Shown here piece after piece: positions 50,326 through 58,200 of a DNA stretch of 64,000 nt. The notes under the pieces were generated by a model, which did no database searches, was not told the origin of the DNA, and saw nothing but the letters and a program-made list of their open reading frames with translations. The position numbers and the translations under genes were made by a program. Numbering within the stretch: position 1 is the first letter of the stretch; every line of letters begins with the position of its first letter. Origin of the DNA: Legionella antarctica (GTDB lineage: Bacteria > Pseudomonadota > Gammaproteobacteria > Legionellales > Legionellaceae); the NCBI RefSeq assembly GCF_011764505.1, contig NZ_AP022839.1, forward strand, positions 355,001 through 419,000. Reading direction: 5' to 3'.

Positions 50326-51834
50326 ATGTATGACGACCTGCGTATTCCCTACCATGTAGGTAGTTTTCCCTCTTTATTAGTCGGTGGAATTATAGTCAAA
50401 GATCAGTTGATTGCCGATGCACCTGTTAATTTGGTTTTAAAGTCGTTCAATAGACATGGCTTGATTGCTGGAGCTACAGGTAGTGGTAAAACAAAAACCA
50501 TCCAGGTTTTAAGCGAACAACTTTCATTAGCGGGTGTACCTAGTTTAGTCATGGATATTAAAGGGGATGTATCAGGGTTGGCCATGCCAGGCGAGGCAAA
50601 TGAAGCAATCGAGGCACGAGCTAAATCTTTAAATCTGACTTTTAGCCCTCGAAGTTTTCCTGTTGAATTTCTAACTTTAAATGACGCTCATCCTGGAGTG
50701 CCTCTTCGCTCCACCGTATTTGCTTTTGGCTCGATATTATTTTCGCGTATGTTAGGGCTAAATGAGACTCAGGAGGGAGCTATAACAGTCCTTTTTGAAT
50801 ACGCAAAAGAAACTAAATTACCTTTAATTACTTTGACCGATGTCAGGAGTTTATTACAGTATCTGCAAACTGATGAGGGAAAAGAGAAAATAGAAGCTCG
50901 ATTTGGTAGTTTGGCATCCTCTTCTGTTGGCACAATCATGCGTAAAATTTTAGAGTTGGAAGCTCAAGGCGGAGATGAGTTTTTTGGAGAGCCGGCGTTT
51001 GACGTAATGGATTTAATAAAAATTAATAGCCAGGGGCTGGGGGTTATTTCTATTTTGCGATTATTAGATATGCAGGATAAGCCTAAATTATTTTCTACGT
51101 TCATGTTGAAATTATTATCTGATCTTTTTGCAAAAATGCCAGAGTCAGGCGATCCTGAAAAGCCGAAATTGGTTCTATTTATCGATGAAGCCCATTTGAT
51201 TTTTTCTAATGCGAGCAAGGCTTTATTGGGGTTATTGGATACTATGGTAAAATTGATTCGTTCTAAGGGTATTGGCTTAATTTTTTGTACACAAACCCCT
51301 AATGATATTCCTGAGAATATTCTTAGTCAGTTAGGATTAAAAATACAACATGCCTTACGTGCGTTTACGGCAAAAGACCGAAAGGCCATGAAACTGGTGG
51401 CTCAGAACTTCCCACCATCGACTCATTATCAAACAGAACAATTATTAACCGCTCTAGGTATAGGCGAGGCTTTAGTCAGTGGATTAGATGGTAAAGGACA
51501 ACCTACTCCTTTAATCCAATGCATGATAAGGGCGCCGGAATCAAGAATGGGTGTTTTGACAGAACAGGAGTTAGCGCAAGTTATTGGCTCATCTGCTCTT
51601 TATCCACGCTATAGTCAAAGACAGGAACGCCCTTCTGCCAAAGACGTTTTAGCTGCTCAAAAATCTGCTAAAGCGGAATCACAGCCATCAACCAAGGCAA
51701 ATCAAAAGAGCTCAAATGAGCCCTCTATAATTAGTGTCGTGACTAAAAACACTTTGTTCCGCCAAATTGTGCGGCAAGTGATCCGAGACATGACACGTGC
51801 AGTGATGTCTGCTTTGGGAATTAAGAGGCGTTAG
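50326..51834 (+). CDS. HerA/FtsK-type ATPase of the YjgR family (DUF853)
   Basis: A 502-residue cytoplasmic P-loop ATPase, resembling E. coli YjgR in length and in motif order. Walker A is GATGSGKT (49-56), Walker B LVLFIDEAH (about 283-291), then ICFCTQTPNDIP-type sensor (FCTQTPNDIPENILSQLG) and an arginine-rich C-terminus. HerA relatives translocate or resect DNA, but the role of the YjgR branch is unknown. It begins about 70 bp after fur, which may be coincidence. Residues 430-480 are a low-complexity Ala/Ser/Lys linker. Confidence 0.9.
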   Translation: MYDDLRIPYHVGSFPSLLVGGIIVKDQLIADAPVNLVLKSFNRHGLIAGATGSGKTKTIQVLSEQLSLAGVPSLVMDIKGDVSGLAMPGEANEAIEARAKSLNLTFSPRSFPVEFLTLNDAHPGVPLRSTVFAFGSILFSRMLGLNETQEGAITVLFEYAKETKLPLITLTDVRSLLQYLQTDEGKEKIEARFGSLASSSVGTIMRKILELEAQGGDEFFGEPAFDVMDLIKINSQGLGVISILRLLDMQDKPKLFSTFMLKLLSDLFAKMPESGDPEKPKLVLFIDEAHLIFSNASKALLGLLDTMVKLIRSKGIGLIFCTQTPNDIPENILSQLGLKIQHALRAFTAKDRKAMKLVAQNFPPSTHYQTEQLLTALGIGEALVSGLDGKGQPTPLIQCMIRAPESRMGVLTEQELAQVIGSSALYPRYSQRQERPSAKDVLAAQKSAKAESQPSTKANQKSSNEPSIISVVTKNTLFRQIVRQVIRDMTRAVMSALGIKRR

Positions 51835-51864
51835 CTCTTGCCCTGCGGATCTTAACAGAATAGG

Positions 51865-53574
51865 TCAGCACCTTAGTTTGACGGCACTAATGTCGACCTG
51901 ATGAATATCCGTTTCATCAGGTGCTGTTTTTTTAGAGAAAAATGAAGCCATCCCCTTTTTTGTGGGTTTTTTTAATGGTGCGACATGAGTGGTTGCTTTC
52001 GAGGGAGGGGTTAAGCAATGAGCGATAGTATCTTTCAACGCAGATAAATCCTGCCTCAATAATTTAGTCTCTTCGTCCTTTTTTCTGACTTCGGTTTCTA
52101 ACAAAAATACTTTTGAGCTAAGTTCTTCAATTTGTTTTGCATTTAGGGATGATTCCTCCAAAAGACCTGAGTTTTGCCTCGTTACTCTGTTCATGGCAAT
52201 TGATGCACAGACTACTAGATGCTCCGTTTTGGCCATTGTTTGACGAATAGTTTTAGTACCCTCATGTACACTGGTTTTAAGTGATGGTTGAGCATTGTGT
52301 AATCTGGATTTTCGGGTGGAAATTTCACAAGATATCTCTTTGCTAGCTATTTCTTTTAATGCCGCAAGAAAAGTCGTAATTTTATCGTCAACAGGATTAT
52401 CCCTGCACTCATATATTTTACCTTTAATTGATAAGTCATATATTTGATTGCTATACAGGGTTGCTGTGGATTTAATATTTTTAACATCCCAGGTTTGAAT
52501 GTCCACCTGATAACGTAGCGTTAGGGATCGAGCAAATAATTCAGCCGCTTTTTTGGCATGATCTGGATTTTGGATTACTTCTAAAAGGTGTTCCGCTTTT
52601 TTATTTTCAAAATACCCTATAACGGCTCCACCTGCTTCTTTTAAGGCGAAAGAGGTAATGGTATCGAGTAACGGTCCAGCAAACGGTACGCTCCCCAAAA
52701 GGCCGCCTATTAGAGAAGAGGAAAGCTCCACCGTTTTATCCGCAAAACCTGCCTTTTTTTCAACCAATCCACTAAATACTGATAGAAATCCAGTTACTTT
52801 TGCCCAAAAGACGGTATAGCTCGTATTATAAAATAACCTGGTTTTCTCATCGCCTTGAATTTTTTTAAGCTCAGCCAGCTTTTTTGTTTTGCCTTCCAAA
52901 TATTCCTGGGTTAATTCATCCTGAAGAGGCATTCTTTCTTCTAGTTCAGCATGTAATGTCTCTTGCTCTTTCTGGATAATTTCAGTGAATTTTACTTCAA
53001 GCTCGCTGGTTAAGTTCGAAAAAACGTCTCCGTCCAACAGTTGATTAAAGAGCTCAAATATATTTTCTTGAACCAGCAGGGTTTTTTCATTAACTTGTTT
53101 TTCTATTTCGACAGAAATCTCTCCAGTTTGTTGTTGTAAGCAAAGCTCCAACTCTTTCATCTTAAGATGCAGAAAATTAATTTCGGGAGTTTCTGCTATT
53201 GTGATGGCACATGACTCTAATGCATCTGTATAGAGTAGGGTCTGCTCTTCTTTTGCAGCTGTTTTATTCAACCAATCAGCTAAGGAAGAGTTCTCATTTT
53301 GCAAGAGGATATTATTTTTTTGGAGGAGGGTGACATTTGTATTTAACAGCTGCTTACTTTCTTCTGTTAAAGTAAGTTGTTCTTTTATTAATTTAAGTTG
53401 CTGTCTCAAAACAGAGTTACTGATGTTTAATTGCTCATTATCTCTTTTTAATAATTCAATTTCTTTTTGAAGACATGCATTGACCTCAAGCTCTATTGAC
53501 TCAGGGGTGTCAAAAACTGAATCATACGTAGGTGGTTCGTCCAGTAATTCATTAATTGCTTCATCGGACAGCAT
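51865..53574 (-). CDS. Coiled-coil protein with central hydrophobic segment, candidate Dot/Icm effector
   Basis: A 569-residue protein. It has a long coiled coil at about residues 30-100 (Leu/Gln/Asn heptads), a second at about 135-245, a glycine-rich hydrophobic segment at about 255-320 (SGLVEKKAGF, LIGGLLGSVPFAGPLLDTITSFA) that may form a hairpin in a membrane, and a Ser/Lys/Glu-rich C-terminus ending QVDISAVKLRC. No catalytic motif was recognised. The hydrophobic GLLGSVPFAGP pattern is like the membrane-anchoring hairpins of some Legionella effectors. Its place next to the SdhA-like gene and YjgR matches an L. pneumophila gene (lpg0375, from memory) listed as an effector. The terminal Cys is not a clear CaaX. 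Confidence 0.75.
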   Translation of the reverse strand: MLSDEAINELLDEPPTYDSVFDTPESIELEVNACLQKEIELLKRDNEQLNISNSVLRQQLKLIKEQLTLTEESKQLLNTNVTLLQKNNILLQNENSSLADWLNKTAAKEEQTLLYTDALESCAITIAETPEINFLHLKMKELELCLQQQTGEISVEIEKQVNEKTLLVQENIFELFNQLLDGDVFSNLTSELEVKFTEIIQKEQETLHAELEERMPLQDELTQEYLEGKTKKLAELKKIQGDEKTRLFYNTSYTVFWAKVTGFLSVFSGLVEKKAGFADKTVELSSSLIGGLLGSVPFAGPLLDTITSFALKEAGGAVIGYFENKKAEHLLEVIQNPDHAKKAAELFARSLTLRYQVDIQTWDVKNIKSTATLYSNQIYDLSIKGKIYECRDNPVDDKITTFLAALKEIASKEISCEISTRKSRLHNAQPSLKTSVHEGTKTIRQTMAKTEHLVVCASIAMNRVTRQNSGLLEESSLNAKQIEELSSKVFLLETEVRKKDEETKLLRQDLSALKDTIAHCLTPPSKATTHVAPLKKPTKKGMASFFSKKTAPDETDIHQVDISAVKLRC

Positions 53575-53712
53575 ACAACAATCTCCCTTTGTTGAGTACG
53601 AATTAAATCATAATAAATAAAGGGCAAAAAATATATAGTCATCAAATGATACGGATTTTAGATTTCAGAGGAGCAAAACTGCAGAGGCAAATTAGGACGT
53701 CAAGGAGTAATT

Positions 53713-53730
53713 GTTGGGCTTTCGCCCAAC
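53713..53730. repeat. Short stable hairpin in the gap before the small secreted protein
   Basis: GTTGGGC (53713-53719) pairs with GCCCAAC (53724-53730) over TTTC. No T-run follows on either strand. It may be a weak 3'-end structure for the minus-strand gene whose stop is at 53775. Confidence 0.45.
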
Positions 53731-53774
53731 TAAATATGTTAGCGACCTGCAAGAACTTTGTTGCAGATTAAATC

Positions 53775-54167
53775 TTAATCCATGTTTATAGAATAAGAAT
53801 AGCTGCCAAGGCCATCGTAGGTGGTATTGACATAACGCATACCGTTACAAGAAGCACTAACAGATGGGTGGTTCATAAAAGGGCCGTCCTTAATATCCAG
53901 TACGCACCAATGTTCTTGGTCATAAGCAACTGTAACATGAGCATAACCTGAGCGGCAGAAATAGGAATCTCTTATAATGAAACTACGTGGTCCTACTATT
54001 TGTAAAATAACATCCTGCTCACTAAAACCACTAACAACATAAATACCTGGGTGTGACTGATCACTTAAATGGAAGTAGTCTTTATAATCACAATACATTT
54101 TATTATCATTGGCATACGCATTCATTATAAAAACACTGCTTGCTGCCAGCAATATCCATTTTTTCAT
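53775..54167 (-). CDS. Small secreted protein of unknown function
   Basis: A 130-residue protein with a Sec signal peptide (MKKWILLAASSVFIMNAYA, cleavage probably after AYA). The mature part of about 110 residues has six cysteines and several aromatic residues (GIYVVSGFSEQDVILQIVG, CNGMRYVNTTYDGLGSY), suggesting a beta-rich disulfide-stabilised fold. The start was set at the internal Met because it opens the signal peptide. The frame continues 17 codons upstream. I recognise no family. Confidence 0.75.
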   Translation of the reverse strand: MKKWILLAASSVFIMNAYANDNKMYCDYKDYFHLSDQSHPGIYVVSGFSEQDVILQIVGPRSFIIRDSYFCRSGYAHVTVAYDQEHWCVLDIKDGPFMNHPSVSASCNGMRYVNTTYDGLGSYSYSINMD

Positions 54168-54217
54168 TTGAGAGTACCTTATTATTGTTAGAGTCAGGAG
54201 AGAATTATAGGCAAACA

Positions 54218-54510
54218 TTGTCTACGAAACAATCGCTGCCAGCCAAGGAAGCGAGGAACGAGCGAGGCTGGTAGTCCCTGGTAGCCTTAGAGCCGGATGT
54301 TTTGCCGCAGGCAAAATATAAGGCATCCGAAAAGGCGTCAGTCATTGGGGTAGCGTTGTTTTTGAACCCCGAATGGGGTGAAAAAACAAGCGGACACAGG
54401 ACGGCCAGGGCCGCCGGAGGCATACTTGTCGCGTTTGCGAGTCGATTTCAGCCATGGATGGCTAAAATCAATCACGAGCTTAGCGACACTATCGCATGTT
54501 GTTCCTTTTA
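54218..54510. repeat. GC-rich, hairpin-dense element (possible dispersed repeat or MITE)
   Basis: A block of about 290 bp that is visibly richer in G and C than its AT-rich neighbours. Five stem-loops lie in a row: CTGCCAGCC...GGCTGGTAG (54236-54274), CGGATG...CATCCG with TTTTGCC/GGCAAAA inside it (54294-54329), ACCCC/GGGGT within a wider GTTGTTTTT/AAAAACAA stem (54354-54390), CGGCC/GGCCG (54402-54413), and GATTTcAGCCAT/ATGGCTaAAATC (54444-54469). Open frames across it are probably not genes. It could be a small non-autonomous mobile element, a repeat family or a structured RNA. The repeats CTGGTAG (54268-54274) and CCTGGTAG add to the repetitive look. Confidence 0.6.
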
Positions 54511-54648
54511 TTTCTGTTTTTTTTATAAGTCTTCTTGCTTCTATTTATTTTGCTAAATGGATTGCTCAGAAAAATGGGTTTAGCAAAACTTGATTTTTAT
54601 TCCTAATCGCACTACAACCGCAATGGTATTAAATTCTGGAGACTAATA

Positions 54649-54882
54649 ATGAGCATTAATGATGATTTTTATAAACTGATGCTGGAAATGGGAGAGCACT
54701 TTAAAGCGATGGGGTTGGAGTTGGAAATGCCGCCGAATTCTATTAATCCTCATGGCACTGTAGACACCTATCAAGCCATGCGGGAACAAATCGAACAAAT
54801 TCAAAAACATGATAATTTTAACGAAAATTACGTACTCTTAATGATGAAAAGACAAGGATTGCATCAGAAATTAAACAATTAA
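54649..54882 (+). CDS. Small helical hypothetical protein
   Basis: A 77-residue, charged, probably helical protein with no signal or membrane segment, preceded by GGAGACTAATA. After its TAA, the same frame stays open for 20 codons (KKGQEITIKLKEKD at the end), so it may be a truncated form of a longer ancestor. Function is unknown. Confidence 0.55.
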   Translation: MSINDDFYKLMLEMGEHFKAMGLELEMPPNSINPHGTVDTYQAMREQIEQIQKHDNFNENYVLLMMKRQGLHQKLNN

Positions 54883-55156
54883 ATAAAAGATGCTAATTTT
54901 AAAAAGGGACAAGAAATCACTATTAAATTGAAAGAAAAAGATTAAGCAAGCAACGACTAGCGATATAAAAAAATTATGTAAATCAGGGCTCCTCAATCCA
55001 TCACGTCTGGAAAAAGTTGCTACTGCCATTTTTCCTTTAAGAGTCATAATCGATTCATCCTCTCTTTAATGACCAAATTAAGAAGACATATTTTTGTCTG
55101 CTTAATAAGCAGTTTGATATAATGACCATTCCTGCCGATGAATTTCGGATTTGATT
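54883..55156. other. Gap after the small hypothetical gene
   Basis: Contains the 20-codon in-frame continuation of the preceding gene (54883-54945) and a promoter candidate at 55095-55124. Otherwise nothing was recognised. Confidence 0.55.
55095..55124 (+). promoter_or_regulatory. Strong-looking promoter with extended -10
   Basis: TTGTCT (55095-55100), an 18-bp spacer and TATAAT (55119-55124) preceded by TGA (extended -10). It points to the short frame at 55157 and, beyond it, antisense into the giant gene. Confidence 0.5.
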
Positions 55157-55258
55157 ATGGACAATGAGTTAAAACAATTATTAACTGCGACTTTGGTAAT
55201 GATATTGCTTTTTTGTTCTCTGGATAAAATGGGGATAAATAGGGGTTATTGTGTGTGA
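55157..55258 (+). CDS. Possible 33-residue membrane microprotein
   Basis: MDNELKQLL followed by a 16-residue hydrophobic core (TATLVMILLFCSL) and a short tail. No clear ribosome binding site is seen. It lies 33 bp after a good promoter and is convergent with the giant gene whose stop is at 55262. It may equally be a chance frame in a transcribed antisense or leader RNA. Confidence 0.35.
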   Translation: MDNELKQLLTATLVMILLFCSLDKMGINRGYCV

Positions 55259-55261
55259 TTA

Positions 55262-58200
55262 TTAATGCAGTACCAATCTATGTTTTTCTTCGGATACGTG
55301 ATCAGGAGTAGTCTGCATCCGCTGAATAAAGACGAGCATATTTTTTCGGCTTTTGGTATCCCCTTCGTTGGCAAGATTTCTATTTGCTTTCATCTCAATT
55401 TGATCAGTATTAGTTTCAATGTCTGGCTCTTTAGTATCTACTTCAAGCAGGGGGAGCTCCTCAGTAGTACTTGAGGCTGCAAATAAACCAAAGCGTTTGG
55501 TGAGCTCATTAATTTTAGGCTCATTATTTACTGCGCTCCTCAAGCTGTTAAAAAGGGCTTTTCGTGTAGGCGTATAGAGGTGAAGGATTTCTAATAAAGA
55601 AATAAAACACTGTTTGAGGTAAATGAAACTAAAATAATTTTCTTGTTTATAAGCCAGTACTATTCTTTCAAAGTTAGGGTTTCTAACGTGAACTATTATT
55701 TGTTTGAAACGCTCATCAATGCTTAGTTTTTCGTTATTTGCAATGGTAATCAGGTTATTTATATATTCTGATTTTCTTTCCAAAGTCGCTTCGTTTTCAA
55801 AGACAGACTTCTTATTTTCAATGGCTGAATTAGAGAGACTAAAGTAGTTTTTAAATTGGGCTAAAGCAACGCGTACTGTGTCGAGGTGATAATGTTGAGC
55901 AAAGTTATCTTTTTCAAACAGGCTAATTTTTTCTTTCAGTAAATTTCTGATTGTGAGATTAATATCTTCAGCAGTTCTTGAGTCATTGATGATCTTGTCT
56001 TTGAAGGTTAGTAAATAACGTTCAAGCTTCTTGCAATATTCCTTATCAGTATATTGTAAGCCTATATGACGGTTACATAATGCGTCGAGGTGCTTATTAA
56101 ATGACTTCTGGGTATAGTTCTCTACAAAAAGAGGATTATAAAATTTCTCTTGTTTTTCTTTTAGCTTGTTGAGATACGTTAACTTTTCCGTACCAGTATT
56201 TAACTGCATTTGATAAGTGGCGTTTATTCCTAAATAATAATGATGGCTTGCGGTTACCAAGGTTTTTATTTGAGTTAATTTTGGCTCATATTCAGAGATT
56301 CCTGAATTGAATAAGTCATCTAATTGGTGGTCAGTGACTTTTTTACTTGCTTGTATGTCCATTTTTTTTTGTAGTCTAACTAATTTGGGTAAGGCTTTTT
56401 TATAAGTTTCGAGCAAATCGTCCTGGGTTAGAGCTAAAATTAAGGGGGATGAAGGAATCAGGCCTCCTTTAAAATTTTCATATTTGGAGATGAGCTCATA
56501 TAAGTTTTCTACATGTTTATAATTTTTTTCCAATTTAGCAATGTGTTGGACTGCACTATCAATCTTTTTATTAGTTATGTCTATTCTTTTTTCTATGGGG
56601 GCTTTATCACAAACCAGTGCAATATGAGTTGCAGAATTCAAACTAAGAGAATCGAGTAATCCTTCATAATAATCATCGGTCATTTGCTTTAGGGGCTTAG
56701 ATAAAGTGCCTGGTTTTAATCCTAATTTATCTTCCCATAAATCAGCTTCAAGAAGCATTGGCGTAATAAATTCAGCTCTGAACTTATCTAAATTATCCAT
56801 CATTGTATCATGAGAGGTACTGATGAATTCATTGAGTTTATTGGTGAGGTCTCGGTATAACCGATACATATTCGGTGTTTGTAGGAACAATTTAAAATAG
56901 GAGTTTGAGCTACTAATTATTTTTTCTATTCTTACAGCCGAGTTTTTAGCACTCACATGTAACGCATCAAGTTCCTCTGTAGTAAGATAATTACTATTGT
57001 TTAAGGCTCTAATATGTTTGGGAATGATAAAGAATGCGTTAAGTGCATACCACAAGCCACTATATTGTACGGTTCCCTCAGTAGGTACTTCATCAGGTGA
57101 AACCTGATAGGGATCACTGTGCTCCTGGATAGTAGCAAAAATAGTTTGTGTTTTTTCCAATAGCTCACGGCCTATGAGTCCAAAATGAGGGTCAGCAGCA
57201 AGTTCCTCAGTTAATTCCTTGATCTCATTAATATGTCCATAGGCTTTTAATAAATGATAGACATAAACACTTTCATATTGACGATTAGTCAGTTCTTCTA
57301 ATTCACGAACTATGCCTTCAACATGATAAAGAGCATTGTATATTCTTTTTATTGCTACAACCTGCTTACTTTGAGTCAATGTCTGGTTTTTATCTTCTAA
57401 TTCAGGAAAGGGTATGGTATTGATCTCATCGTTAATAAATTTATTAAACGCTTCAATCAGCTCCTCAACAGGAGTTGCAGGCTTTGGATAAAGAGGTATA
57501 TTTTGCTTGGGGGTTAACTCTGTTCGCATTGCTTCGTTAAATGTTGCTGTCTTCTCAAACAGTGTGGTTCTGAATTTTTTGATAAATTTAGAGTATTTAG
57601 TATGGGGAATTAAATGGTATGCTCTATTTTCCGTATTGGTTTCAGATTCTAGTGGAGACGCTTGATTTTCACTTTCAAATTTTTCTCTCGCACATCTTAA
57701 GTAAGATCGACTTTTTTTATTCCAATTTATATCAATCTGAGTAAAATACACTTGAAAATGTTCATTCATTTCCACAAACAGATTCACGGGAGGAGCAGTA
57801 GTAGAGAAAGCTTTATTCGACAAGGAGTGAACCAGATAGCTATCAAAACTTAACGCGCAAGCGCGACGTTCTTCGGGCATTCCATTAATGAAATAAGGTT
57901 GGAAGAGGTTATATAAGTTGCGACATTTAGCTTTTACCGCGTCATCAAGATGATTAATATGAAGAACATCACTCTGAGTTTGCGGATGTTGCCTTAACAA
58001 GGCAATAAATTCATTATAAGCATTTCGTGCGATCATAAATTTACTGTGTTTATTTCGATACCATTGGTATAAATCAAGGGCGTGATCAGCACGTAACTGT
58101 TCTGGATTACTCAGTAAATTATGTCCTTCTTCTTTTTTAAATTGCAATAAAGAGGTAGGCTCATTGGCTATTTTTTCAGAGATTAAATCCTGTAAATTAT

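Noticed and set aside
54205..54423. Minus-strand frame of 72 codons
   Set aside because: Same element, antisense; it has no ribosome binding site or recognisable domain.
54302..54593. Plus-strand frames of 84 and 71 codons
   Set aside because: They lie in the GC-rich hairpin element, overlap each other in different frames and look like translation of a repeat.
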